Below, piece by piece: positions 1-7,422 of a stretch of DNA of 64,000 nt (the stretch's first letter is position 1; each line of letters opens with the position of its first letter). A model generated the notes under the pieces. It had not been told where the DNA came from. It worked only from the letters and a program-made list of their open reading frames with translations, and searched no databases. The position numbers and the translations under genes are program-made. Origin of the DNA: Bacteroidia bacterium (GTDB lineage Bacteria; Bacteroidota; Bacteroidia; B-17B0; Aurantibacillaceae); the NCBI GenBank assembly GCA_018000995.1, contig JAGNIU010000014.1, positions 1-64,000 on the forward strand, in the 5' to 3' direction.

Positions 1-37
1 ACACGTAGTTGGGTGAAACTGTGTGCCCTCTACAAGT

Positions 38-129
38 GCTAACAGCGGCTAAGCGCCATTTTTGCGCAGTAACGCTCAAATGCTTATCTTAGACTTGCAA
101 AAACGCGCGCCTAGCCGCAAACCGTTAGC
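38..129 (+). other. attC-like site 1 (short form, 92 bp)
   Basis: The site runs from GCTAACA (38-44) to GTTAGC (124-129). Its inner arms pair: GCGGCTA near 45-51 with TAGCCGC near 112-118, followed by further GCGC and poly-T/poly-A pairing toward the loop. The 3' side carries about four extra unpaired bases between the R box and the stem, the same asymmetry as the three other sites. It ends the cassette lying to the left, whose gene is outside the window. It is half the length of the others because it lacks their long inner loop. Confidence 0.65.
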
Positions 130-151
130 GGTAATTTATACGGACATCGAA

Positions 152-595
152 ATGACAATTGACAAAATAGCATTTTCATACTTTTTCCTCCTACTGACAA
201 ACATAGTTTTTGGACAAGTCCAATTTTCAAGCTCACAACTAGACACTATGGTAATTGTTCATCAATATCATTGTGACATGGAAAAAATGGAGTTTCGTCA
301 AGACATTGAGTTAGGTGAAAATCCAATGAAAATTGCTTTTATAAAATGTTACGATAAATCAGGGACCTTAAACATAAGCGGACAAATCATTGCTAACAAC
401 AAAGACGGAATACAATCGGAAATATATTTAGCATCTATTCTAGGTTCTACTTGTCAACTTCAAAAAATTTCCAATTCAGACAAAAAAGGTTTTTTTAATT
501 TCAAAATTTCTACGGACGATTCACAGAGTATATATTTTAAAAGTTTGGGGTATCTGGACCTCGAAATAGCAGTTAATAAAATAAACTACCGCTAA
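152..595 (+). CDS. Cassette gene: secreted protein with a carboxypeptidase-regulatory-like fold (hypothetical)
   Basis: The product has 147 residues. Residues 1-22 look like a signal peptide: a charged start, a hydrophobic stretch SYFFLLLTNIVFG, then Gln, typical of Bacteroidota cleavage. The second half has the spacing of a CarboxypepD_reg-like beta-sandwich: ISGQI, then SDKKGFFNF, then YFKSLGYLDLEI near the C-terminus. An in-frame ATG at 62 was rejected because it lies inside attC1. The stop codon TAA (593-595) lies inside the R'' box of the next attC, so gene and recombination site are fused, as in compact cassettes. No -7 box is seen, so it may be read from an upstream cassette or array promoter. 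The function is unknown and the fold call is an inference from pattern. Confidence 0.7.
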   Translation: MTIDKIAFSYFFLLLTNIVFGQVQFSSSQLDTMVIVHQYHCDMEKMEFRQDIELGENPMKIAFIKCYDKSGTLNISGQIIANNKDGIQSEIYLASILGSTCQLQKISNSDKKGFFNFKISTDDSQSIYFKSLGYLDLEIAVNKINYR

Positions 596-776
596 CACGG
601 GGCAATTACGCAATGCGGGCGGACGAGGTAGTTTTTTTGCTTTGCTTTTGCCCGCCGACGGCGGATCTTTAATTTGTTTAAAGCAAAAAGAAAAACATTT
701 GTATCTTTAATAAAGTTTTCGGCGGGTAGACGAATGATTTTTCAAACCGCACTGCGTAAGCCCCGGGAACGTTAGG
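591..776 (+). other. attC-like site 2 (186 bp)
   Basis: The site runs from GCTAACA (591-597) to GTTAGG (771-776). The stem pairs GGGC, a two-base bulge, TTACGCA and TGCGG (about 600-618) with CCGCACTGCGTAAGCCCC (about 747-764). An unpaired spacer sits only on the 3' side. The loop contains a T-rich/A-rich secondary hairpin (TTTTTTTGC near 632 with GCAAAAAGAAAAA near 683) around the near-perfect palindrome CCGCCGACGGCGG at 652-664, and GGCGGGTAGACGA near 721. It ends the cassette carrying the 152-595 gene. Confidence 0.75.
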
Positions 777-786
777 TGTTATTAAT

Positions 787-1212
787 ATGGCTTTTAAAGA
801 GGAAATAATAAATATAATCGGACCAATATTGCAGAATCATGGATTCTCATTAATCTCTTCCGACTCATTTCTTGTAGAATTTCGTTCCCCGAATTTATAT
901 TTCAGATTCGCCCATAATCCTCGCGAAAATTCCTACTATTATTTCTGTAGACACAAAAATTTCAAGGACCAAGTAGCAGCGATCGAAAACTACCATATAG
1001 AAGAGTTTCTAAACATTAAAAAGGAATTTGGAGCTATGGCCAATAAGGAAAATCGAATCTTAAGTTGGATCGACTCCATTCGCTCGTACTTTGAGTTAAA
1101 TCCTAAGAATTTTCTTGACGGAAATGACGAGCTATATAGAGAAATAGAACTATTTTGGCTACAAAAAATTACAGAATACACGAAGAGTGTATCCGGAAAA
1201 AACAACACCTAA
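787..1212 (+). CDS. Cassette gene: cytosolic hypothetical protein
   Basis: This 141-residue protein has no signal peptide or membrane segment. It is rich in aromatic and charged residues, with a short beta-like stretch (SDSFLVEFRSPNLYFRF) followed by a mainly helical second half (about residues 70-135). I do not recognise the family; small soluble orphans of this kind are common cassette cargo. The ATG lies 10 bp after the R' box of attC2, leaving almost no 5' leader. The TAA stop at 1210-1212 is built into the R'' box of attC3. It could be an antitoxin, immunity or DUF-type protein, but nothing in the sequence decides this. Confidence 0.7.
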   Translation: MAFKEEIINIIGPILQNHGFSLISSDSFLVEFRSPNLYFRFAHNPRENSYYYFCRHKNFKDQVAAIENYHIEEFLNIKKEFGAMANKENRILSWIDSIRSYFELNPKNFLDGNDELYREIELFWLQKITEYTKSVSGKNNT

Positions 1213-1398
1213 CACCACATAAAAGTAATAGCGCTTTTGGTACTCTCACTTTCTGTTTTTCAAATCACTTGCGCTCTACAAAAATTTTTTAAACACTGAA
1301 ATTTATTAAAAAATGTTTTGTTCCGCTTGGTGGGTACTTTTAAGTTCAGTACATTTAATCAAGGCTTGCGCTACTACTTTTATGCGTAGTCCGTTAGC
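1208..1398 (+). other. attC-like site 3 (191 bp)
   Basis: The site runs from CCTAACA (1208-1214) to GTTAGC (1393-1398). The stem is the clearest of the four: CATAAAAGTAATAGCGC (1218-1234) pairs with GCGCTACTACTTTTATG (1368-1384) with a single mismatch. The 3' spacer (GCGTAGTCC) is longer than the 5' one. The AT-rich loop lacks the CCGCCGACGGCGG core but has GGTGGGTAC near 1329, in the place where sites 2 and 4 carry GGYGGGTR. An ORF running from 1313 into the next gene is an artefact of this loop being open. Confidence 0.78.
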
Positions 1399-1408
1399 AG
1401 CAACTTTT

Positions 1409-2197
1409 ATGAGGACTTATAATCTGATCATAATTTTTCTAATGACATTTAAGTTATTTTCTCAACCATGCGGCGGAGCGTATCCCTCTGGCATGTATCA
1501 TAATCACGCTTTTGTTTCATTTAAAGGGGACACCATGAATAAATTAAATAAAGCGGGTTTTTATGAGGGACTACATCTATATACGAATAATGAAAATAAT
1601 CTTTTTAATGATTCGACTACATATACTATTGGCCAATTTTCAAATGGCTTACCAATAGGTGATTGGACTGTACACTGCTCTAATGGGTCTTATTCGACCG
1701 GTCAATTTGAAACAGGAGGAGCGGAAGTTTCTTCCAATTCCGATGGTACGACAACTCAAAAGAAACAAGGAATATATGCTAAAATAGGCATTTGGAAATA
1801 TTATGACAAAGACAGCATTTTAATAAAAACGTTACGTTATGACCGCTCCTTCGACAACAAGGGTTGGACAAACAAAACATATATACAGGATAAACTCGGT
1901 GACTTTGTTTTAATAGACAACGACTTCAATGACAAGCACTCCTTATCCAGTTCATTAAAAAAACAAGTCAGACAAATTTATAATACTGGTGGCAAGCTTG
2001 TTTTATTCGAATATAAAAACTTTTGGAAAGACATCTCAATACAGTATTATACAAACGGACAAATAAAACAAAAATGGAAATGTCAGAAAATTTTTGGACT
2101 AAAAACAAATCGTTCAGTTATTAAAAAATACTCCGAGACAGGTAAACTATTAGAAAAAAATAAAGGCAAATGCTGGACAACCATTATAGACCATTGA
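1409..2197 (+). CDS. Cassette gene: secreted YwqK/MORN-repeat-like protein
   Basis: The product has 262 residues and an N-terminal signal peptide (RTYNLIIIFLMTFKLFSQ). It contains repeats of the MORN/YwqK type: GQFSNGLPIGDWTV, then GIWKYYDKDSILIKTLRYD, then IQYYTNGQIKQKW. The repeats are phrased as field, direction and 'X with new text', as in the two chromosomal MORN-like proteins at 5620 and 12623. The ATG at 1409 follows R' of attC3 by 10 bp; upstream in-frame ATGs lie inside attC3 and were rejected. TGA at 2195-2197 ends 12 bp before attC4. MORN/YwqK repeats are beta-hairpin modules, sometimes linked to toxin-antitoxin partners, but no toxin gene is adjacent. The role is unknown. Confidence 0.72.
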   Translation: MRTYNLIIIFLMTFKLFSQPCGGAYPSGMYHNHAFVSFKGDTMNKLNKAGFYEGLHLYTNNENNLFNDSTTYTIGQFSNGLPIGDWTVHCSNGSYSTGQFETGGAEVSSNSDGTTTQKKQGIYAKIGIWKYYDKDSILIKTLRYDRSFDNKGWTNKTYIQDKLGDFVLIDNDFNDKHSLSSSLKKQVRQIYNTGGKLVLFEYKNFWKDISIQYYTNGQIKQKWKCQKIFGLKTNRSVIKKYSETGKLLEKNKGKCWTTIIDH

Positions 2198-2209
2198 CAA
2201 AAAGCAGCT

Positions 2210-2401
2210 GCTAACACCACATTTGCTCCAGCGGGGGGACGTACAAGTTTTTTGCTTATAATTTGTCCGCCGACGGCGGAATGTTTATTTTTACTATAAG
2301 CAAAAAAAGAGGCAGCGTTTCGGCAGTTTATTTTGTTTGGTGGGTGCAGACAGGAAAGTGTTTCAAAAACCCGCCGGACGCAAATCTGGAAAACGTTAGC
2401 C
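2210..2401 (+). other. attC-like site 4, right end of the array
   Basis: The site runs from GCTAACA (2210-2216) to GTTAGC (2395-2400). The stem pairs ATTTGC, TCC and GCGGG (about 2221-2236) with CCCGCCGGACGCAAAT (about 2370-2385). The 3' spacer is extended, as in the other sites. The loop repeats the core of site 2: GTTTTTTGCTTATA, then CCGCCGACGGCGG at 2267-2279, then ATAAGCAAAAAAAGA, then GGTGGGTGCAGACAGGA near 2339. Core chromosomal genes start 137 bp downstream. A minus-strand ORF covering 2083-2412 is only a shadow of this site. Confidence 0.75.
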
Positions 2402-2537
2402 TCACCTTTCAATTACACCCTCTTCTTTCCTGTTAACATTTACTAAAATTGTTAAAATGTGACCTGGTTTTGTTCCTTATCGGGATTATTGGCATTTACC
2501 GTTTAAGCTTATGTGTATCTTCCTTAAAAATAGTAAC

Positions 2538-3254
2538 ATGAAAAAATTATTTACACTTATTCTGCTTTTGGTTTTTGCTTTGGGATATTCTCAAAGCACA
2601 ACCGGCTATTACGAATGGTTAGTGCGCGGTGAGATTAAAAAAGAAAAATTAAGCGCTGCAAAAGAAATGACCGACATCATTCCTAATTATCCTAAAAACT
2701 ATTTTGGGAATATAGTGAATTACGTTTCTGTAGAAATTTCCGGTACTTGCAACGGAACGTCTTTTACTTCAATTGCTACAAACGAAATTCTTACAACGGA
2801 ACAAAAAACTATTTTATCTACAGCCGATTTTGGTACCGATCTCACTTTAAAAATAAAATTTTCTTACAAAGATTCTTCTAATGATGTTTACGGTACGGGC
2901 GGAAGAATTAAAGAACTAACACCATTAGCGATTACAGTAATGCCTGATACAGAAGCCCAATATCCCGGCGGAGACAATTCGGTTATTAATTATCTTAAAG
3001 AAACAGTGATGAAACAAAGTACCGATACCAGCGCTGTGAAAAAAATGATGAACGCCATTGTGAATTTTACTATTGATGAGGAAGGAAAAATTATTGACGC
3101 AAAAATTTTACGGTCGTCGAGTGATTCGAAAATTGACGAACTATTATTACAGGCAACTAACAACATGCAAAAATGGATTCCCGCACAAAACGCGAATGGT
3201 ATAAAAGTTAAACAAACGTTTAGTTTTCCTACTCGCAGAAATGCCGGTTGCTAA
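2538..3254 (+). CDS. Secreted protein with TonB C-terminal domain
   Basis: The product has 238 residues: a signal peptide (residues 1-19, ending GYSQ), a unique middle region, and a TonB_C-like domain from about residue 135 (EAQYPGGDNSVINYLKETV, then VNFTIDEEGKIIDAKILRS, then MQKWIPAQNANG). In canonical TonB this domain contacts TonB boxes of outer-membrane receptors. Here the usual transmembrane anchor and Pro-rich linker are missing, so this is a periplasmic orphan TonB_C protein, common in Bacteroidota. The ATG at 2538 was chosen over 2511 because it gives a clean signal peptide. It is followed 16 bp downstream by a heme lipoprotein gene. Confidence 0.8.
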   Translation: MKKLFTLILLLVFALGYSQSTTGYYEWLVRGEIKKEKLSAAKEMTDIIPNYPKNYFGNIVNYVSVEISGTCNGTSFTSIATNEILTTEQKTILSTADFGTDLTLKIKFSYKDSSNDVYGTGGRIKELTPLAITVMPDTEAQYPGGDNSVINYLKETVMKQSTDTSAVKKMMNAIVNFTIDEEGKIIDAKILRSSSDSKIDELLLQATNNMQKWIPAQNANGIKVKQTFSFPTRRNAGC

Positions 3255-3270
3255 AAATTTAATTTATTCG

Positions 3271-3702
3271 ATGAAAACTAAAATTACAATACTCGCACTT
3301 ACAACTATTATTGTTGCAGCTTGTCACACTTCTAAAAAAACAACAAGCGCTCCTGCGGTTGCTATAACTTCAACCGAAGCTGTTCCCGTTGCAACAGTTG
3401 CAAGCGCTCCTGTTGTAGTTGTAAAGCCCGCTAACGGCGTTTACGAGCCGGGTGCTGAAGAACTCACTGCTATTCAAGCGCAGGATAAAGCTGTTACTTT
3501 AGATAAATTAAAACAAGGTTATATATTATATGCCTATAGTGCTTGTATTGCTTGTCACCCCGCGCAAAACATTTATAATTACGACGAAATGAAATGGCAG
3601 TTTATTATGAGTGATATGGCTTACAGAGCCAAACTAACGCCCGATCAAAAAGACGCTGTTCTTAAATATGTTCTCGCTATAAAAGCAAGTAAACCAAAAT
3701 AA
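3271..3702 (+). CDS. Lipoprotein with a single c-type heme motif
   Basis: The product has 143 residues. A lipobox (IVAAC) places the acylated Cys at residue 18. An Ala/Val/Pro-rich linker (about 20-60) precedes a small C-terminal domain with CIACH at 92-96, the CxxCH heme c attachment motif; Met residues near 110-116 could be the distal ligand. It is probably a membrane-attached periplasmic or outer-membrane electron carrier. The ATG at 3271 fits the lipoprotein signal; the in-frame ATG at 3241 would bury it. It is co-directional with its neighbours, and no oxidoreductase gene is nearby to name its partner. Confidence 0.75.
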   Translation: MKTKITILALTTIIVAACHTSKKTTSAPAVAITSTEAVPVATVASAPVVVVKPANGVYEPGAEELTAIQAQDKAVTLDKLKQGYILYAYSACIACHPAQNIYNYDEMKWQFIMSDMAYRAKLTPDQKDAVLKYVLAIKASKPK

Positions 3703-3710
3703 TTTTTATC

Positions 3711-4355
3711 ATGAAAACAATTATCAAACTATTTTTTATTGTTGCGCTTATTGTGTTTGCGTGTAGTAAAACGAATACTGAAGCGAGTATTATTGATTCA
3801 AATACTGAATTAGATTCAAACAAAAGTAGCGTAACTTTTATTAAAGGAAATTATAAAATTGATTCTGCTATTATAACTAAAAACTTAAATAAAAAACGCT
3901 TAATTTCTAATCTTGAAACTAAACCGTTAAGCGAGAAATACACAATGCAAGAGGTTCCTTCTTTTATAAAAGATTTTTTAAATAGCGCTTCTCCTCACAA
4001 AAAATTTGAAATTGTAAATCTAGGCGAAGACTGGAAATCGGGAATTACTAATTACGGGCATATAGTTTACAAGAAAGTTTACGATCCGATTAAAAAAGAT
4101 TCTGTCTTAATCATGTCGGGCGACGGCGCTATTCTTCCCGATAAACAATTAATTTATTTTGGACTTGGTGATGGTGTGGCCTTATTATCTTATTTTCGTG
4201 GTGGATTTGGCGCTTTGCAAAATGTTATTATGATAGAATTTAAAAACGAAACCGTGACTGATTTTTGGTTCGGAAGTGTTTTTGAAGGAAGTATTAAAAC
4301 TAAAAACGACATTATAAAAAACGTAAAGCGGGCTCCAAGAAATAACGGATGTTAA
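3711..4355 (+). CDS. Hypothetical lipoprotein
   Basis: The product has 214 residues with lipoprotein signal FIVALIVFAC (acylated Cys18), then a Ser/Asn-rich linker and a globular C-terminal half from about residue 80. I recognise no family. The gene starts 8 bp after the heme lipoprotein gene and ends 15 bp before the methyltransferase gene, so it probably shares a transcript with both. The protein is rich in Lys and Ile and ends in Cys; no enzyme motif is visible. Confidence 0.75.
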   Translation: MKTIIKLFFIVALIVFACSKTNTEASIIDSNTELDSNKSSVTFIKGNYKIDSAIITKNLNKKRLISNLETKPLSEKYTMQEVPSFIKDFLNSASPHKKFEIVNLGEDWKSGITNYGHIVYKKVYDPIKKDSVLIMSGDGAILPDKQLIYFGLGDGVALLSYFRGGFGALQNVIMIEFKNETVTDFWFGSVFEGSIKTKNDIIKNVKRAPRNNGC

Positions 4356-4370
4356 TTTCAAGCGCTTTAA

Positions 4371-5003
4371 ATGGATAAATCAAAAATAGCTGTAGATATT
4401 TTTAATAAGCATGCTAGTCTGTATCAAAACAAATTTATGGATGTAAGTTTGTATCACGCTACATTCGATTTTTTTTGTGATTCCATTAAAAAACAAAACC
4501 CCGAAGTTTTTGAATTAGCTTGCGGTCCGGGCAACATCACCAAATACCTATTAAGCAAACGTCCGGATTTAAAACTTCTAGGAACAGATTTAGCGCCCAA
4601 TATGATTGAGCTCGCTAAACAAAATAATCCTTCCGCGACATTTGAAGTAATGGATTGCCGCAAGATCAACGAACTAAATAAAAAGTTCGACGCCATTATG
4701 TGCGGTTTTTGTTTGCCGTATTTAAACAAGGAAGAAGTTTCAAAATTATTTTCAGATGCTTTTCAATTACTGAATTCCAAGGGTGTAATTTACATCAGCA
4801 CCATGGAAGATGATTATTCAAAATCAGGATTGCGTAAGGGAAGTCAGGGTGATGAAATATTTATGCACTATTATCTCGAAAAAGATTTAAGCGAACCGCT
4901 TATTAAAAACGGTTTTCAAATAAATCATATTAGCCGCGTAAAATCTGAAATGACCGACGGAAGCGTTGTTGTTGATTTAATTCTTATTGCAGAAAAAAAT
5001 TAA
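4371..5003 (+). CDS. Class I SAM-dependent methyltransferase
   Basis: The product has 210 residues. Motif I is VFELACGPGN (about residues 45-54), followed by the acidic ribose-binding strand LLGTDLAP and motif FEVMDCRKI near residue 100; FDAIMCGFCLPYL is motif IV. This is the Rossmann core of a small-molecule type class I methyltransferase. The substrate cannot be read from the sequence. It is cytosolic, with no signal peptide. Its stop overlaps by 4 bp the stop of the convergent thioredoxin-like gene on the other strand, so no terminator separates the two. Confidence 0.85.
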   Translation: MDKSKIAVDIFNKHASLYQNKFMDVSLYHATFDFFCDSIKKQNPEVFELACGPGNITKYLLSKRPDLKLLGTDLAPNMIELAKQNNPSATFEVMDCRKINELNKKFDAIMCGFCLPYLNKEEVSKLFSDAFQLLNSKGVIYISTMEDDYSKSGLRKGSQGDEIFMHYYLEKDLSEPLIKNGFQINHISRVKSEMTDGSVVVDLILIAEKN

Positions 5004-5521
5004 TTTTTCTTTACCTCTTCTTTTTTCTCGTACGTTTTTGGATCTAATGCTGCGGGCGACCATTGATTAAAAAAATCCAATACTTGTTCTGTTCCGTGTC
5101 CTTTACCTGATTCTAAATACCCGCTGCTTTGTGTGTGGAGGCGATTTCCTTTTCCGTCGAGCACAACAAATACAGGAAAACCAAAACGCTGAGGAAATCC
5201 TAATGAGGCGAGAACGTCTTCGTTTTTATTTTCTTTACTATAATTTAAGTGATAGGTGATATAATTTTTTTCGAGAGCGGTTTTTAAAGTATCGTTACCG
5301 TTTACTTTATCATTAAAACGTAAACACCACACGCACCAATTGCCACCAATTTGTAACAAAACATGTTTTCCTTCCTTGCCTGCTTTTTCAATAGCAGCTT
5401 TAATATCCGCTTTTGCATCCGCTTCCGGATGATAAATTTTTGGTTTCGCCGCAGCCTCAGTTTGTGCAAAGCTTGTTCCTAAAACGAAAAAGCTAAATAA
5501 GCAGACTAGTAATCCTCTCAT
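5000..5521 (-). CDS. Periplasmic thioredoxin-family protein (CVWC active site)
   Basis: The product has 173 residues with a signal peptide (residues 1-19) and a thioredoxin fold with active-site CVWC at 63-66 (context GGNWCVWC). A likely cis-Pro loop follows at GFPVFVVLDG. The WCxWC form with two aromatic residues resembles the DsbD C-terminal/thioredoxin_7 type seen in secreted Bacteroidota proteins. It is expected to exchange disulfides or bind thiols in the periplasm. It is transcribed alone and convergently with the methyltransferase gene. Upstream on the minus strand TATCTTTA resembles a -7 box with one mismatch. Confidence 0.85.
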   Translation of the reverse strand: MRGLLVCLFSFFVLGTSFAQTEAAAKPKIYHPEADAKADIKAAIEKAGKEGKHVLLQIGGNWCVWCLRFNDKVNGNDTLKTALEKNYITYHLNYSKENKNEDVLASLGFPQRFGFPVFVVLDGKGNRLHTQSSGYLESGKGHGTEQVLDFFNQWSPAALDPKTYEKKEEVKKN

Positions 5522-5619
5522 GGTTGTGGTTTTAGTATTTAAAGATAGCTTTTAATTCGTATTCCTGTTTGTTTACCAGGCAAGAATGATTATTTTTACT
5601 AAACACAAAACTTAATGTC

Positions 5620-6147
5620 ATGAAAAAACTTCTTTTCCTAAGCATCGCTTTATGTTTGTCGCTCTTTTCTATAAGCCAAACCGAAAAATTAAATCAGCTG
5701 GACGAAAAGGGTAATAAACACGGAAAGTGGATTGTGTACCTTGATAAAAACTGGGACAAATTAAAAGATAGTACGAAAGCCCTTTATTACCGTTATAATT
5801 ATTTTGATCATGGCACTAGTTTATATCCAATGGGTCCTTGTGGTAAAAAAGGTTGGAAATTAGAAGGTCCACAAGGCGCCTCTTCAAAATTTTTAAATGG
5901 CGAATACAAGTGGTACGACGCTAAAGGAAGATTGTTTTCTATACACATTTTAAAAGATGGTCACTATGTTTCCTGTAAAGAATATTATCCAACAGGTGAA
6001 TTAAATCAACATTTTGATTATACAAAAAAATGCAAGGGTGAAGTTCATGGCTGGGGCGTTTATATTTACGATAAGGCAGGAAAATTATTAATGACTAGCT
6101 GGATGTGCCGCGATAAAGACGGCGTTTGGCCCGTAACAAGGGGCTAA
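5620..6147 (+). CDS. Secreted MORN/YwqK-like protein
   Basis: The product has 175 residues: a signal peptide (KKLLFLSIALCLSLFSISQ) then MORN-like hairpins (LDEKGNKHGKWIVYLDK, FLNGEYKWYDAKGRLFSI, CKEYYPTGELNQHFDY, VHGWGVYIYDKAGKLLMTS). Such repeats form extended beta-sheets; the biochemical role is unknown. It is one of three proteins of this type in the window, one of them cassette-borne. It ends 6 bp before the antiporter gene and probably shares its transcript. A -7-like TATTTTTA (one mismatch) lies upstream near 5590. Confidence 0.75.
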   Translation: MKKLLFLSIALCLSLFSISQTEKLNQLDEKGNKHGKWIVYLDKNWDKLKDSTKALYYRYNYFDHGTSLYPMGPCGKKGWKLEGPQGASSKFLNGEYKWYDAKGRLFSIHILKDGHYVSCKEYYPTGELNQHFDYTKKCKGEVHGWGVYIYDKAGKLLMTSWMCRDKDGVWPVTRG

Positions 6148-6153
6148 TCTAAA

Positions 6154-7386
6154 ATGTCGAACCTTGATATATTTATAGCGGCAACCACTTCGATTGTTGT
6201 AATACTAATTGTGTCACATTCGTGTGGAAAATTGTTTCAGTTTATGGGTCAGCCCAAAGTAGTGGGCGAAATGATTTCGGGTGTTTTACTGGGACCAACT
6301 TGTTTTGGATTTTTTTTTCCGGAGATAAGCACTAACCTGTTTAGTAAAGATGTTATGCCTTTTTTGTTTGTGCTTAGCAATTTAGGCTTGTCGTTTTACA
6401 TGTTTTTAGTTGGTGCTGAAATTGATTTCGATAAGTTCACAAAAAAAGTATTGAAGCAGTCTTCTTTACTTTCGGCGGCGGCTGTAATTTTTCCGTTCAT
6501 TTTTGGGGGCATTGCAGCGGCATGGTATTTTGATTTATTTGCCGGCGCAGGAATTTCATACATTTCGTTTTCATTTTTTTTAGGAACCGCCTTTGCTATT
6601 ACTGCTTTTCCTATGCTGGCGCGCATATTACATGAACGGAATATTCTAAACACCCCTATTGGCGTTCTAACAGTTGTTTCAGCAAGTATTCAGGATGTGG
6701 TGTCGTGGATTTTGCTTTCGTTTGTAACCGCAGCGGCAGCGCATAAGGGTTTGGAGAGTGGCTACATCACATTATTTGGTGGTATCGCATTTATTGCACT
6801 TGTGTTTTTTGTTGCGAAACCGCTACTTAAAAAAATAGGTGAGCGCGTAGAAAAAAATAACTTTTTTAGTCAGCCCGATTTTGCAATTGTAATAATTTCT
6901 CTTTTAGCTTCCGCTCTTATTACCGATAAGCTAGGACTTTATTCTGTTTTTGGTGGATTTATTTTAGGTTTAGCAATGCCCCGCGGAAAAGTGTTTTCCA
7001 AAGGGCTCGACGATAAATTAAAAGATGTTACTGTTGTTTTTCTGCTTCCTTTATTTTTTACATTTTCAGGTTTAAATGCTAATATGCTTGTGTTGGGCAA
7101 CCTTACCAATTTTATTCCAACACTTATTATTGTCGCTTTTGCCTTTGCCAGTAAATATGGTTCGGCAACTGTGGCTATGAGGCTTTCCGGTTTTTCGTGG
7201 GGCGAATCATCCGCTATTGGCGGATTAACAAACGCAAGAGGTTTAATGGAGTTAATTGTAGCTAATATTGGTTTGTCGTACGCTGTTATTTCGCGCGACC
7301 TCTATTCGATTTTGGTTCTAATTGCTATCTTAACAACACTTTTCGCTATGCCTATTTATAATTTGTCATTAAAAGCGAAAAAATAA
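6154..7386 (+). CDS. Cation:proton antiporter, CPA2 (KefB/Na+-H+ exchanger) family
   Basis: The 410-residue inner-membrane protein consists almost wholly of hydrophobic segments (about 11-13). Family landmarks are GQPKVVGEMISGVLLGPT near residue 30 (N-terminal half of the exchanger domain), GTAFAITAFPMLARIL near 145, and GLTNARGLMELIV near 355. It ends soon after the membrane domain and lacks the C-terminal TrkA-N nucleotide-binding domain of KefB/KefC, so gating by nucleotide or glutathione is unlikely. Expected role: exchange of Na+ or K+ for protons. The ion cannot be told from the sequence. Confidence 0.9.
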   Translation: MSNLDIFIAATTSIVVILIVSHSCGKLFQFMGQPKVVGEMISGVLLGPTCFGFFFPEISTNLFSKDVMPFLFVLSNLGLSFYMFLVGAEIDFDKFTKKVLKQSSLLSAAAVIFPFIFGGIAAAWYFDLFAGAGISYISFSFFLGTAFAITAFPMLARILHERNILNTPIGVLTVVSASIQDVVSWILLSFVTAAAAHKGLESGYITLFGGIAFIALVFFVAKPLLKKIGERVEKNNFFSQPDFAIVIISLLASALITDKLGLYSVFGGFILGLAMPRGKVFSKGLDDKLKDVTVVFLLPLFFTFSGLNANMLVLGNLTNFIPTLIIVAFAFASKYGSATVAMRLSGFSWGESSAIGGLTNARGLMELIVANIGLSYAVISRDLYSILVLIAILTTLFAMPIYNLSLKAKK

Positions 7387-7422
7387 TTTTGACTTGATTA
7401 ATTGAAAGTAAAAAACAAAGCT

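Larger units (their letters stand above)
38..2401. mobile_element. Integron-like gene-cassette array (CALIN-like), no integrase in window
   Basis: Three genes on the + strand each lie between long imperfect inverted repeats that start with CTAACA and end with GTTAG(G/C). These resemble the R'' (RYYYAAC) and R' (GTTRRRY) boxes of integron attC sites. Cutting at G^TT of each R' gives cassettes of about 125-771, 772-1393 and 1394-2395, one gene per cassette, all in the same direction. None of the genes has a core function or a visible promoter. The array stops at about 2401, just before chromosomal genes, and continues left beyond the window. No tyrosine-recombinase gene and no attI were seen. 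The cassette architecture is seen in the sequence; mobility by an integron integrase is inferred. Confidence 0.72.

Noticed and set aside
990-1208. Minus-strand ORF inside the second cassette
   Set aside because: It is antisense to a better-supported gene whose stop fits the attC box.
1313-1408. Upstream extension of the third cassette gene
   Set aside because: It runs through the stem and loop of attC site 3; the ATG at 1409 gives a good signal peptide.
2083-2412. A 109-residue minus-strand ORF over the array end
   Set aside because: It overlaps attC site 4 and the end of the cassette gene and has no homology-like composition; the palindromic site explains the open frame.
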